From the NCBI RefSeq assembly GCF_021390535.1, contig NZ_JAJUXG010000014.1:124001-188000 (forward strand): a stretch of DNA of 64,000 nt. The letters run 5' to 3'. This DNA is from Dyadobacter sp. CY312 (lineage in GTDB: Bacteria > Bacteroidota > Bacteroidia > Cytophagales > Spirosomataceae). The notes below the pieces were generated by a model. It made no database searches. It saw nothing but the letters and a program-made list of their open reading frames with translations, and had not been told where the DNA came from. Shown here piece by piece: positions 8,022 through 17,929 of this stretch; within the stretch, counting starts at the first letter, position 1, and every line of letters begins with the position of its first letter. The translations under genes and the position numbers were made by a program.

Positions 8022-8044
8022 CCTATAGACTTGAAGTCTATAGG
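8022..8044. repeat. Perfect 11-bp inverted repeat
   Basis: CCTATAGACTT and AAGTCTATAGG flank one base. It lies between arsR and the end of the catabolic operon, upstream of arsR. It could be a second operator, or part of a terminator for transcripts of the 8245-21147 operon, though no clear T-run follows it. Confidence 0.5.
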
Positions 8045-8081
8045 TTAAAGGAAAGAATGAAATTCTTTCGTTGCTCTTTAC

Positions 8082-8216
8082 TCATCCAGTAAATTTAACA
8101 AAATGTGTAGCAACTGAAACGGGGTCGCCCGGCGGTCCTGCCTCCTGCAATGTAAAGATGGAGACATTTACAGAGAAAGCAGGAAAAATGCAGAGCCAGT
8201 CATTTGGCAATCTCAT
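8082..8216 (-). other. Possible 44-residue small ORF, open on both strands
   Basis: Directly after the DUF3748 gene the minus strand encodes MRLPNDWLCIFPAFSV onward to VSVATHFVKFTG and a stop. The opposite strand is also open over the same stretch (ending KMQSQSFGNLMIC). Composition is more GC-rich than the surrounding intergenic DNA. I cannot assign a family. It may be a small gene, the tail of a lost gene, or part of a repeated noncoding element. Confidence 0.3.
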
Positions 8217-8244
8217 GATCTGTTAAATAATCTATGGGGTAAAG

Positions 8245-9513
8245 TCAATATAATTCAACTTTTCGAATCTGTAAAAAATTATTCCCACTTTGATCTTTTA
8301 TATATTGGTTAAAAACCAACATATGGTCGCTAGGGGAAAAACAAGGAGCTCCTACGATTTTCCCTTTTTCTTTGCTGGTAATTTGAACAGTAGAACCTTT
8401 TCTAAGATCCAAAAGATAAACGGAATTTTGAGCAACATAAGCTATCTGATTGCCACCATTATTGAGATTAAATGGGTAGTCAATTGAAAAATTATTGTTG
8501 GTCAGCAGTGTTATTTTTCCCGAAGAGATATCAATTTGACCCAGTTGATTATATTCATTCTGGTCTTTAATCAGGGCGTAAAGGAATTTTCCGTCGGGGC
8601 TAGATCGTAACCAATGCCGGGTATCAGAAAGTCCTTTTTCAGAAAAAGTAATCCGTTTCTGTTGTACGCCTTGCGGTATACGGGGTCTTCCTCCCGGTTT
8701 TCCTACCGCGTTTAAATCTCTCAGAATTTTTTCAGAATCGATATGGACAACAAAAACCTCTGTAATTTGTTTACCTTCCTTATTTAAAGTGTTTCCCTGA
8801 AAAGCAATTGCATAGGGAATATGTTCTCCGGAATGAAGTGTATATCCCTTTTTTCCAATCCAACACTCATCAAATGCCTTGTTGATTTGATCAGAACCCG
8901 GTACGGGATTTCTTACTACGTCGGTAACAATAGAGGAAAACATGGTACCAGTATTGTTTCCTTGTACTGAATCAACCATAATTTGTTGCGCTACCGGAAT
9001 CATGACCCCCACCACCCTCAACTCTGTATCTACCATTTCATCGTTATAGGTGAAGCTAATCAGTTGTCCGTCCCCGCTCCAGCAATGAGAATGTGTTCCG
9101 CCTCGCAGCGAGCCAGGAGTATATGGAAAACTTACATCCCTGGCATCATAGAAAAACGGACGATGCGGAAGATTGATATCGATACCGACACCAGTCCTTC
9201 TCGACATTCCGTAAGGCTTCTCAGCATTAGCATCTGACAATCCATGGATAAAAATCACTTTATCCTCCGTCGGGCTAAAAGACACTGCTCCAACACCCGG
9301 CCCGTAAATGGTCTGGTTCTGGGTTTTATAAATAATCTTTTCTTCCCCGGTCAAAACATTAACAATGCCTATCTGAGAAGTTTCTCCAATTTTTGTATCG
9401 TCATTCCTGCCATCATAAACAATCCAATGTCCGTCCTTCGAAAACACACCGTTATGGTGTAAAGTATGACCTGACGAAAAAACTGTCAGGTCATTATTTT
9501 TTTTTGATACCAT
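8245..9513 (-). CDS. DUF3748 (YidR-like) TolB-type beta-propeller protein
   Basis: A 422-residue protein with TolB/WD40-like blades, e.g. FSSGHTLHHNGVFSKDGHWI, VGAVSFSPTEDKVIFIHG, HCWSGDGQLISFTYND and LRSSPDGKFLYALIKD. The order matches the DUF3748 family, whose E. coli member is YidR. No signal peptide is evident at the chosen start, so it may be cytoplasmic, unless the true start differs. It is the last gene of the long minus-strand operon after the sialidase-like hydrolase. The family is functionally uncharacterised; an accessory carbohydrate role is inferred only from location. Confidence 0.8.
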   Translation of the reverse strand: MVSKKNNDLTVFSSGHTLHHNGVFSKDGHWIVYDGRNDDTKIGETSQIGIVNVLTGEEKIIYKTQNQTIYGPGVGAVSFSPTEDKVIFIHGLSDANAEKPYGMSRRTGVGIDINLPHRPFFYDARDVSFPYTPGSLRGGTHSHCWSGDGQLISFTYNDEMVDTELRVVGVMIPVAQQIMVDSVQGNNTGTMFSSIVTDVVRNPVPGSDQINKAFDECWIGKKGYTLHSGEHIPYAIAFQGNTLNKEGKQITEVFVVHIDSEKILRDLNAVGKPGGRPRIPQGVQQKRITFSEKGLSDTRHWLRSSPDGKFLYALIKDQNEYNQLGQIDISSGKITLLTNNNFSIDYPFNLNNGGNQIAYVAQNSVYLLDLRKGSTVQITSKEKGKIVGAPCFSPSDHMLVFNQYIKDQSGNNFLQIRKVELY

Positions 9514-9639
9514 ACAACGATATAAGATTGACTGTGATGGCGTGCTTTTCCAAAGAGATTTTTGTTATATTTTCAATTGAATCTGCTTTTATAAAGGCCC
9601 TTTAAAAGTGGTTCCTTTTCTGTTCTTATAGGGCTATTT

Positions 9640-10761
9640 TCAAAACTTAGAAGGATCTACTGTTACGTGTTTTACCGATCTTCTGTCGTAGGTGTAGGTT
9701 ATATGTACCTTTCCGTCAGCACTCTGGATTATGGCAGGATAGGAATATCCATGCTGGATAGGATCGTTTTCGAGGGTGGTAACCACTTTCCAGTTTTTAC
9801 CGTCATCCGATATAGCCAGATTAAGAATATTTCTTCCTTTTGGCTCCGGTCCGTTTTTAGTGGAATGGTTGTACACCAGAAGATGTCTGCCGTCTTTCAA
9901 AGTAACCGCATCGGTTCCGGAATTAGGATTTGGCAACCCGGATTTTTCCAGTTTAGACCAGGTCTGTCCATTGTCTTTGGACCAGCTTGTTACCAGCACA
10001 TCCTGGATAGTTCTTGCCAGAATCTGCAGATCTCCGTTTTTGTGAATCAGCACACTCGGCTGAATGGCATCATACTCCACTCCATCGTTTATCGGCGGAA
10101 TAACTTTCCAGGTTTTACCATTATCCTTTGAGATCTCAAAATAAATTCTCCAGTCTCTTCCATTGGGTGTGCCCCTTCTTTCCAGACTGGTCGGAGAGAT
10201 AATCGTTCCGTCTGCCAGCTGAACCGCTTTGTTCTTCACCGGACCCAGTAAATCACCTACTATTTCATCCTTGCCCATCCTTACCGGTTTTGTCCAGGTT
10301 CGTCCTTCATCTGTTGAGGTCATGTATACGCCCCACCAGTTGTCTACATCCGGCCCGACTTTATAAAACAAAAAGATAGGACCGCCCTTAGGCCGGAACA
10401 GAACAGGATTCCAAGCCGGATGCTTCACCGAATCTGTCAGAAAGCCATTGGCGACTTCCACCGGCCAACTCCACTGTCCATTTTTATAATGAGCCACACG
10501 AATACCAACATCCTTGTTTTTTTCGTGTGTGCCGGCAAAGAAAGCACACATGAGCCCCTGGCTTGTTTCAATAATAGTAGAAGCATGACACTGAGCGGTT
10601 GGCTTCTGATCCATACTATACACCAGCTCTGAACTTACTATTCCCTGTTTTCCTTTCGTAGCTAATTCGGGAATTTTAAAATCCTGTCCGAAAGAACAAT
10701 TCGTAAATGAGATTAGCAATGCTATACCTGCTATCTTCCTGAAATTTAATAAACTAGTCAT
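9640..10761 (-). CDS. Secreted sialidase-fold hydrolase (BNR/Asp-box)
   Basis: A 373-residue protein with a signal peptide (ALLISFTNCSFGQ, residues about 13-25). Asp-box repeats are visible as STDEGRTWTKP, SKDNGKTWKV, SKDNGQTWSKL and SDDGKNWKV, giving a six-bladed sialidase fold. Conserved arginines occur in ILARTIQD and YTYDRRS. Such exo-acting enzymes remove alpha-linked nonulosonic or related 3-deoxy sugar acids. In this operon the downstream enzymes suit Kdo better than N-acetylneuraminate, so a Kdo or related ulosonate glycosidase is my preferred reading (inference). It probably works in the periplasm or at the cell surface. Confidence 0.82.
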   Translation of the reverse strand: MTSLLNFRKIAGIALLISFTNCSFGQDFKIPELATKGKQGIVSSELVYSMDQKPTAQCHASTIIETSQGLMCAFFAGTHEKNKDVGIRVAHYKNGQWSWPVEVANGFLTDSVKHPAWNPVLFRPKGGPIFLFYKVGPDVDNWWGVYMTSTDEGRTWTKPVRMGKDEIVGDLLGPVKNKAVQLADGTIISPTSLERRGTPNGRDWRIYFEISKDNGKTWKVIPPINDGVEYDAIQPSVLIHKNGDLQILARTIQDVLVTSWSKDNGQTWSKLEKSGLPNPNSGTDAVTLKDGRHLLVYNHSTKNGPEPKGRNILNLAISDDGKNWKVVTTLENDPIQHGYSYPAIIQSADGKVHITYTYDRRSVKHVTVDPSKF

Positions 10762-10779
10762 ATTCTTAAATATTGATGG

Positions 10780-12381
10780 TTAATATCCCGGATTTTGCTC
10801 TATTACACGTCCATAATTTGCGTCGATCACTGATTGTGGAATCGGAAAATATTGGTGATACTCCTGAATGGAATTTCTGGTTTCTTCCAGCAGGTTATAC
10901 TTTTTGACTCTCTCCACCAGTTTTCCAAGCCGTACAAGTATTCGTCTCCGTGGTTCTTCCACTGTTAACTCTCTGGCTCTTTCTTCCAAAATAAAATCGA
11001 TACTTACTTTACCGGCGCTAATAACAGGTGCGTTAGCTCTTTTCCGGATTACGTTGATATCCTCTGCTGCCAGATCTGTACGCCCCAGCTTGAAGTAAGC
11101 TTCTGCCCTTAATAAATATGTTTCTGCCAATCTGAACACCACTACATCTTTTGCTGTACGGCCCGAAGTAGGATTGTTTGCCCAGGGCATACCATCTATT
11201 TTTCTAGAATATGGATATATATTCCGCATGGTGTCGTCGTAAATTACCTTAGGTTCTACCTGCTGTTTAAAATACTTAGACCGTGGATTGTTGTAATAGA
11301 ACTTCCTTCTCATATTATAGGAGGAGTTTCGCATATCGTTCGGGTTTTCTTTCCATATATCATACAGGAAGTAATTGGTACCCCTTACCCTTCCCACACC
11401 TCTTCCGAGTGTATCTACTACCAGCATGGCTACCCCATCCGGGTCCGTAATTTTGCTTAGAAAAGGAGCCCAATTACGAATTTGGACGTTTCCGTTCAGG
11501 CTGCTGCCTCCTCCCTGTACATTATTTTCAAATTGCCATACCAGAATAGACTCATTATTACCAGAGGCTCTGTTTTGATTACCGTCTAAAAACAAATCTG
11601 CAAATACATCGCCCGCTTGAGTGGCTTTGGAACCGAATCTGCTGGTCATGATCTTGTAATCACCTGAAGAGATTAATTCCGAAGAAATACGTACAGCATT
11701 CTGGGCATCGCCAAGACTCAAATAAACTTCCGTAAGCAAGTGTTGGGCTGCCCCCCTGGTGAGTTTCCCGTCGAGATTACCTTCGCTGACTGCAGGCAGC
11801 CATTGAACCGCAAACTCCAGATCGCTTTTCACAAAATTCAGCACCTCTTCTTTGCTCGATTTTGTATAGTCGTTTTTCGGAGAGGTATTTATTTGGTCTA
11901 CTAAAGGTACCCCTCCAAAAGAGTTTACCAGAAGATTGTAGGTATATGCCCTGAAAAACCTAGCCTCTGCCAGTACCTGATTTCTTTCTTTCTCAGTAGC
12001 CCATACATCACTGCGCAACTCTCCGTAGTGAATGAGCGTATTAGCTCTCACAATCATGGCTGTATATGCCCAGTTCCAGAGCGTATTCAGGTTATTGTTG
12101 GTGGGCGTATAGGTGGTGAGATAGTTTCTCAGACCTATGTATTCAATGCCCGCATCTGCGCCAATATCTGTGGATGCAAAATTAAGGGCAAAGTAGGTAT
12201 TGTCCCCCATTGACATTTCCTCCCTGGAAGCGGCATATAGTCCGGTGAGGTACGTCCTGAAACCGTTAGGAGATACTAAAATCTGCTCGGCACTTAAATT
12301 GGACAACGGAACTTCTTTGAGGTCATCCTCACAGCCCCATAAGACTATTCCTGTTATTATGATTATTAGAATACGTTTCAT
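10780..12381 (-). CDS. susD: SusD/RagB family outer-membrane glycan-binding lipoprotein
   Basis: A 533-residue protein. Its lipoprotein signal IIIITGIVLWGCEDD places Cys16 for lipidation. The TPR-like N-terminal half includes AEARFFRAYTYNLLVNSFGG, a SusD hallmark, and the C-terminus has RLAETYLLRAEAYFKLGR and ends in the typical YFPIPQSVIDAN...NPGY. It captures the oligosaccharide at the cell surface and hands it to the SusC-like channel encoded 13 bp upstream. Both belong to the eight-gene catabolic operon. Confidence 0.95.
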   Translation of the reverse strand: MKRILIIIITGIVLWGCEDDLKEVPLSNLSAEQILVSPNGFRTYLTGLYAASREEMSMGDNTYFALNFASTDIGADAGIEYIGLRNYLTTYTPTNNNLNTLWNWAYTAMIVRANTLIHYGELRSDVWATEKERNQVLAEARFFRAYTYNLLVNSFGGVPLVDQINTSPKNDYTKSSKEEVLNFVKSDLEFAVQWLPAVSEGNLDGKLTRGAAQHLLTEVYLSLGDAQNAVRISSELISSGDYKIMTSRFGSKATQAGDVFADLFLDGNQNRASGNNESILVWQFENNVQGGGSSLNGNVQIRNWAPFLSKITDPDGVAMLVVDTLGRGVGRVRGTNYFLYDIWKENPNDMRNSSYNMRRKFYYNNPRSKYFKQQVEPKVIYDDTMRNIYPYSRKIDGMPWANNPTSGRTAKDVVVFRLAETYLLRAEAYFKLGRTDLAAEDINVIRKRANAPVISAGKVSIDFILEERARELTVEEPRRRILVRLGKLVERVKKYNLLEETRNSIQEYHQYFPIPQSVIDANYGRVIEQNPGY

Positions 12382-12394
12382 ATATGGATATGAT

Positions 12395-15388
12395 TTAAAA
12401 GCTAAAATTTAATCCCACATTATAAATCCGGGGCAAGGAATACAGCTGATCCGAGGAAGTTCCGCCAATTTCAGGGTCTGTCCCCGGCCAGTCACTAAGT
12501 GTTACCAGGTTTTTTGCATTTGCAAATACACGCAGCGATTTTAACCTCACGCGTTTCAGCACAGATGGCGGTACCTGATACGAGACGGAGATATCCTGTA
12601 GACGGACAAAGTTTCTGCTCACATACCAGCCGTGCCCCTGTGGGTTGGTATAAAGAAGAGAAGGGCGGGTTTGTGAAGCGTTTTCCTGGGTCCAGTATCC
12701 CGCATCGAGCTGATTCAGTCCTCTACCGGGAGCATTCGGGCTTACAGCTGTGTTCAATAGCGGAAAGTTGCTCATCCATCCTGTCATGACATTGATGAAG
12801 GTCGAAACGGTGAAATTACCATAATAGAAGTCATTGGAAAGTCCGAATTTAAATCTTGGCTGACCGCCAGATCCTATAATCCTACGGTCACTGGCATCTA
12901 TTTTTTTATCTCCATTCAGGTCTTTAAGTCTGACGTAGCCTGGACGATAGCCACTAGGAAGCTCATCACCCTGTTGATACACTCCGTCAAAAACATAATC
13001 AAAATAGGAGGTAATGGGCTGCCCGAGAAACCACCGATTGCTGATATCATCATCTTCCGCTCCGTCATTGTTCAGATCCTGACCATACAGTTTGGTAATT
13101 TTATTCTGATTATATGTAAAATTAAATCCTGTATTCCAGCTGAATTTATTGGTTTGTATATTAGTTGTATTCAGTGTGATTTCTATCCCTTTGTTCTGTA
13201 CTTCACCGATGTTGGTAAGTACGTTCTGATAGCCGTTCATGGCAGGAATTGATCTTCTTACCAATAGATCTTTCGTTCGGGTGTTGTACAGTTCTACTGT
13301 ACCTGAAACACGCTTGGACAGGATGCTAAAATCAATACCTAAGTTTCCCGAATAGGTGGTTTCCCAACGCAGGTTATCGTTCCCCATTATGCTTGGAAAC
13401 GCTCCGATAGACATGCTACCGCCGTTTCCATACACGTACTGGGTGATGCTCGATAAACTAAGGGACTGGTATGGATCAATACCCTGATTTCCAACCGACC
13501 CATAAGAAAGTCTTAGCTTCAGGTTATCGAACAGCTTTTGATCCTGCATGAATTTTTCACTGCCCACATTCCAGCCAAGTGCTACCGACGGGAACAAGGC
13601 GTATTTATTATTGGCAGCGAATACACTGCTTCCGTCTCGCCTTGTAGTCAGGGTAACCATGTATTTTCCGCCGTAATCGTAGTTTAATCTGATCATAGAT
13701 GAAACACCCTTAATCTCAAAGGCAGAAGAACTGTTGGTAAGAATGGTACCCAAACTGAGATCATTGAATCCCAGAGCATCTGCACTCAGCTGATTAGCAC
13801 GGGCCAGAGTCTGCTCCTGCTGCATGTAGTTTTTGCCGAATAAAAGCGTTACATCAAAATGATGCTCATTGATGTTTCTGTTGTACTTCAAAATATTCTC
13901 CCATACCCAATCAAAACCGTTCTGGTTCAGTTTATTGGCATACGTGGTATTATTCGGCAAAAACTGATCTTGTCTGAAAAAGTTATAATTACGGTTCCAC
14001 CTTATATTTGGAGAAAAATTTACTCGTAAGCTCAGACCCTGGACTTTCGGAACCACAATTTCTGTATAAAAATTACTAAGCAGGTTATTGTAAACTTCCT
14101 CGTTGGTCGTCATTAACGAATTGTACAGCGGATTTGAAGCTACCTGATCTTCCTCCACTATGTACCGGGTAGGGTCTCCATTCGGGTGAAACCACCTGCC
14201 GTAGGGACTGCTCGTATAAAGACTGCCCACTGATGCCTCTATTCCCGACATATTTCTCTGACCGTAGGTGGAGGTTAAACCCACTTTAATAGAAGAGTTC
14301 ACTTCGGTTTCTAAGTTGATACGAAACGTCCGTCGCTTGAAATTATCATTAACCAGTAGGCCTGCCTCCTTTGAAAAAGAACTGGATAAGAAGTAGTTCG
14401 TCTTTGCACTCCGTCCCGCCAGATTGATATCAAAATTCAATAGGCCGGCTTTTTGAGAAACCTGATCGTAAGGATCTGTAATCACACCATTTGCATAGTT
14501 ATCTGCCTCTGTACGGTACAAATATGTTGTTATTTTAGACGGATCGGCGTCCAGTCCTGTCTGTGAACGGTAGTCCAGTTTACTCTGAATATATCTTTCG
14601 GGACTGAAAGAATTGATTTTCTTTCCCCAACCATAAGAAGAAACACTTGAATTAACCGTCAATACTACGCCCTCCTTATCTGCTCTTTTGGATGTAATTA
14701 AAATTACCCCGTTGGCAGCTCTGGAGCCATATATGGAAGCTGCACTTGCATCCTTGAGTATATCCATCGATAAAATATCATTGGGGTTTATATCGCTGAG
14801 TGTTCCGCCAAAGATGATTCCGTCTAAAACAATAAGCGGTGCGTTATTTGCACTTAGCGACCGCTGTCCCCTGATTAGAATACTAGGATCCTGCCCCGGA
14901 CGACCATTGTCCAGAATCTGAACACCTGCCACCCTGCCCCGCAGAGCCTGACCCGCATTCATTGACGGACTGCTTTCCTGCACAGACATATCGAGGCTGC
15001 TCACTGCACCCGTTACTTTTCGTTTTGACTGGGTTCCGTATCCCACCACCACCACTTCTTCCAGACTGGCTACGGACGGTAGCAGTTCTATGGTCAGATC
15101 ATCCGAGCTCTCACTGAGCGTAAGCTCTTTATTATCGTAACCTATATAAGAGATTAATAAAACACCGGTTTTCTGCTGAACCTCCATTCTGAAGTTCCCC
15201 TTTTCATCGGTAGATATACCGCTTCCGTTAGCTGCAAGGTTCACAGTTGCTCCGGGCAAAGGCTCCCTGGTTTTGGCGTCAATTACCTTTCCGGTAATTA
15301 TATTCTGTGCCTGAGTCGTTATCGAAAACAACAGCAGCAGCACTGCCAGCCTACATGTGACCAGATTTCGATTCATTGCTATTAACAT
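12395..15388 (-). CDS. susC: SusC/RagA family TonB-dependent outer-membrane transporter
   Basis: A 997-residue protein with a signal peptide ending near TQAQ, a carboxypeptidase-regulatory-like domain (ITGKVIDAKTREPLPGATV), the SusC signature VVVGYGTQSKRKVTGAVSS, a plug domain (ILIRGQRSLSANNAPLIVLDG) and a 22-strand barrel ending RIYNVGLNFSF. It imports the SusD-bound glycan by TonB energy. An alternative start four codons in (MNRNLV) is equally plausible. Partner SusD follows after 13 bp, and the catabolic enzymes precede it on the same strand. Confidence 0.96.
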   Translation of the reverse strand: MLIAMNRNLVTCRLAVLLLLFSITTQAQNIITGKVIDAKTREPLPGATVNLAANGSGISTDEKGNFRMEVQQKTGVLLISYIGYDNKELTLSESSDDLTIELLPSVASLEEVVVVGYGTQSKRKVTGAVSSLDMSVQESSPSMNAGQALRGRVAGVQILDNGRPGQDPSILIRGQRSLSANNAPLIVLDGIIFGGTLSDINPNDILSMDILKDASAASIYGSRAANGVILITSKRADKEGVVLTVNSSVSSYGWGKKINSFSPERYIQSKLDYRSQTGLDADPSKITTYLYRTEADNYANGVITDPYDQVSQKAGLLNFDINLAGRSAKTNYFLSSSFSKEAGLLVNDNFKRRTFRINLETEVNSSIKVGLTSTYGQRNMSGIEASVGSLYTSSPYGRWFHPNGDPTRYIVEEDQVASNPLYNSLMTTNEEVYNNLLSNFYTEIVVPKVQGLSLRVNFSPNIRWNRNYNFFRQDQFLPNNTTYANKLNQNGFDWVWENILKYNRNINEHHFDVTLLFGKNYMQQEQTLARANQLSADALGFNDLSLGTILTNSSSAFEIKGVSSMIRLNYDYGGKYMVTLTTRRDGSSVFAANNKYALFPSVALGWNVGSEKFMQDQKLFDNLKLRLSYGSVGNQGIDPYQSLSLSSITQYVYGNGGSMSIGAFPSIMGNDNLRWETTYSGNLGIDFSILSKRVSGTVELYNTRTKDLLVRRSIPAMNGYQNVLTNIGEVQNKGIEITLNTTNIQTNKFSWNTGFNFTYNQNKITKLYGQDLNNDGAEDDDISNRWFLGQPITSYFDYVFDGVYQQGDELPSGYRPGYVRLKDLNGDKKIDASDRRIIGSGGQPRFKFGLSNDFYYGNFTVSTFINVMTGWMSNFPLLNTAVSPNAPGRGLNQLDAGYWTQENASQTRPSLLYTNPQGHGWYVSRNFVRLQDISVSYQVPPSVLKRVRLKSLRVFANAKNLVTLSDWPGTDPEIGGTSSDQLYSLPRIYNVGLNFSF

Positions 15389-15446
15389 TTAAGGTGAATT
15401 CGTTTTATAAAGAATTGCTTTTACCGCCTGGTGCGGGCTATATCAT

Positions 15447-16376
15447 TCACAGGCTGTACACTTTTAAATTAATCTGCTCTGCCAGTTCCTCAAATTTTTG
15501 TAACAGCCCATCCAGGTTGTCATAATCTGCCCCGCTGCTTAATGCGCTGCCGTTGCGGCATACCTGAGTGATGCCCAAGCCCCGTTTGCCAAGAATATAT
15601 TTTGCACTTGCAGGATATGTATCATGCATGACGGCCATGTTTTCAGTAAAAAACCGGCGTACTTTGTCTACGTCCTCTGAATTATCATTATAATGAGTGC
15701 ACAGCCAGACAACCAATTCCGGAAAGTAGTTTCCCTGGATACAGGACAGACCCGCCGAACCGGCCTTAAGAGAATCTACGGCGTGTACCATGTAGGCATC
15801 GTATAAGGCAAAATCAGCAGCGCTTTTACCGGCTGCAATCTTAGCCCGCACGCCATCAATATCCAGGCAAGTATCTTTGTGATATCTGATTCTTCCTGTC
15901 TTAACCAGTTCTCCCAGAAAATCGGCCCTCAAAATCCTTTTATAAGGCACAGGACATTCATAAAAACCAAGCGGGATGTCACCTGTTAAGTCGAGCAGTT
16001 TTTTTACGTTGGCTTCAAAGACTTGTTCAGAATCCGATTCTCCTGCCAGCAAACCGGTAATGACGATCACACTGTCAATGCCCGTACTGTGCATTTCTTT
16101 TATAAATGAAGCCTGATTTTCCAGCGTGTCAGGAAAAGTTCCTGTGGCCACAATTGGAACCCGCCCGTTTACTTTTTCCACGATAAAAGAAACCATAGCA
16201 AGCCTCTCCTCTCTGGAAAGATCATACATTTCACTCGACAAACAGTTGGCAAAAAGTCCCCCTGCCCCCGCACTAAGGTAAAACTCAACGAGCTCCTCCA
16301 GGGCTTTATAGTCAATAGCAGCACTCTCCTGAAACGGTGTAAGCATCACAGGGACAAATTTTTTAGGTATCATCAT
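15447..16376 (-). CDS. DapA/NanA family pyruvate-dependent aldolase (lyase)
   Basis: A 309-residue TIM-barrel enzyme of the dihydrodipicolinate synthase/N-acetylneuraminate lyase family. The Schiff-base lysine is Lys167 in RYHKDTC and the catalytic tyrosine Tyr139 in GFYECPVP. The usual GxTGE-type loop is replaced by CLSSEMYDLS, so it is neither an ordinary DapA nor NanA. It presumably cleaves a 2-keto-3-deoxy sugar acid to pyruvate plus an aldose. The FucI-like isomerase and AraB-like kinase upstream suggest the aldose is a pentose, e.g. D-arabinose from Kdo (inference). It lies 2 bp from the symporter gene. Confidence 0.85.
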   Translation of the reverse strand: MMIPKKFVPVMLTPFQESAAIDYKALEELVEFYLSAGAGGLFANCLSSEMYDLSREERLAMVSFIVEKVNGRVPIVATGTFPDTLENQASFIKEMHSTGIDSVIVITGLLAGESDSEQVFEANVKKLLDLTGDIPLGFYECPVPYKRILRADFLGELVKTGRIRYHKDTCLDIDGVRAKIAAGKSAADFALYDAYMVHAVDSLKAGSAGLSCIQGNYFPELVVWLCTHYNDNSEDVDKVRRFFTENMAVMHDTYPASAKYILGKRGLGITQVCRNGSALSSGADYDNLDGLLQKFEELAEQINLKVYSL

Positions 16377-16378
16377 TT

Positions 16379-17929
16379 TTATTTTTTTCTTAGTTTAAGA
16401 GATAAGTTACCGGCCAGAAAAATTGATAAAGTACCCACCACAATGATCATGTTGGCGTGCAGGGGATTTCTCAGATAGTCGTATTGAGGAGGTATAAGGT
16501 AGGAGAAAGTCATCCAGAGAATAACCAGGATTCCGGTTACAGTACCCGTGAGTGCATCACTATTCGTCACTTGTTTGCTGATAATACCCAGCAGAAAGAG
16601 TCCCAGCATACCTCCTGCAAATATTCCTGATAGCGTCCACCAGACATCTAAAAGGCTCTTGATACCGATCATCGCTATTCCGCATAACATACCTGCTAAT
16701 CCCACCACAACCGTTGCGACGTAAAGAACTCTCAGACTGTTCTTTTCAGTTGAATCCCGATTAAAATATCGCTTGTAGATATCTTCAGTAAATACGGTTG
16801 CCGAAGCGTTCATGCCTGAACTGATCGTGCTCATCGCCGCAGACAGAATGGCTGAGACAATCAATCCTAACAAACCGGTTGGTATCATATGCACCATAAA
16901 ATGCGGCATGACTTTATCGGCATAATCGGATGGTATCATACGGGCTGCCAGCAGAACAACCTGCTGATCATTTATTCCTCTTCCAAGTTGCTCGGAAGCA
17001 GCCTGAAGTTTGATGGTGTTCAACAGCACCGGATTCTGCATGTAGTAGGTATACAGACATGTCCCTATGATAAAGAACAACAGCGATACAGGAACATAAA
17101 TCCATACACAGAGCCATACAGACTTGTTTGCTTCATCCGGACTGGTGGCGGTGTGATACCTTTGAACATAGTTCTGGTCCATTCCGAAATTGTTCAGATT
17201 GATAAAGAAGCCGTATAACAACACTACCCAGAAAGATGAGCCTGTCAGATCGAACCGAATGCTTCCCAGGCTAAACTTATTTTCCGATAATCCTGCTGTG
17301 AGAATATCACTGAATCCTCCCGGCACCTCTTTTACCACCAGATAAATAATAATGATCGCCCCCAAAGTCTTTAAAATACCTTGTACTACTTCGGTCCAGA
17401 TTACGGCTTCAATACCACCCATCACCGTATAAATCACGATGCATATTCCCACTATCACCATAATCGTTACCAGGCTATATCCTGTAAGCGCCTGCAGGGT
17501 CAGCGAAATCCCAAAGAAAATAGACCCGATCCTGGCTAACTGAGTTAATAAAAAGCATGTAACTGCATACGTTCTCGCCCAGGTACCAAACCGTTTTTCC
17601 AGATTCGTATAGGCAGATACCTCTCCGGTACTCCGGTAAAAAGGAACAAAGTACCTGGTGGCAAACCAGGCTGCAAAAGGCATAGAAAGACTAAACACAA
17701 AGGCATTCCAGTTACCTCCGAAGGCTTTACCCGGAACACCAAGAAATGTGTTCGAGCTCAAAAACGTAGCATAAATAGAAATTCCGATCGCCCAGCCAGG
17801 GATCCGGCCTGCGGCTCTTGTAAATTGGTCAGCGGAAGTATTTCTTCGGGAAAAATACAACCCGACCAATACCATTGCTATCAGGTAAACAATAATAATG
17901 GCTAGGTCCACTAATGGTAAGTTAGTCAT
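16379..17929 (-). CDS. Sodium:solute symporter (SSS family)
   Basis: A 516-residue inner-membrane protein with about 13 hydrophobic segments. Family landmarks are FTRAAGRIPGWAIGISIYAT, GGIEAVIWTEVVQGILK and AILSAAMSTISSGMNASATV, the last being the conserved Na+-site helix. Members carry sugars, sialic acids, vitamins and other organic solutes. Here it most likely takes the free ulosonate from the periplasm to the cytoplasm for the lyase encoded next (inference). Its ATG overlaps the kinase gene's end by 8 bp, showing tight translational coupling. Confidence 0.93.
   Translation of the reverse strand: MTNLPLVDLAIIIVYLIAMVLVGLYFSRRNTSADQFTRAAGRIPGWAIGISIYATFLSSNTFLGVPGKAFGGNWNAFVFSLSMPFAAWFATRYFVPFYRSTGEVSAYTNLEKRFGTWARTYAVTCFLLTQLARIGSIFFGISLTLQALTGYSLVTIMVIVGICIVIYTVMGGIEAVIWTEVVQGILKTLGAIIIIYLVVKEVPGGFSDILTAGLSENKFSLGSIRFDLTGSSFWVVLLYGFFINLNNFGMDQNYVQRYHTATSPDEANKSVWLCVWIYVPVSLLFFIIGTCLYTYYMQNPVLLNTIKLQAASEQLGRGINDQQVVLLAARMIPSDYADKVMPHFMVHMIPTGLLGLIVSAILSAAMSTISSGMNASATVFTEDIYKRYFNRDSTEKNSLRVLYVATVVVGLAGMLCGIAMIGIKSLLDVWWTLSGIFAGGMLGLFLLGIISKQVTNSDALTGTVTGILVILWMTFSYLIPPQYDYLRNPLHANMIIVVGTLSIFLAGNLSLKLRKK

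Noticed and set aside
9640..10761. Calling the sialidase-fold enzyme an N-acetylneuraminidase
   Set aside because: No NagA, NagB, ManNAc kinase or epimerase gene is present; the isomerase and kinase suggest another sugar acid.
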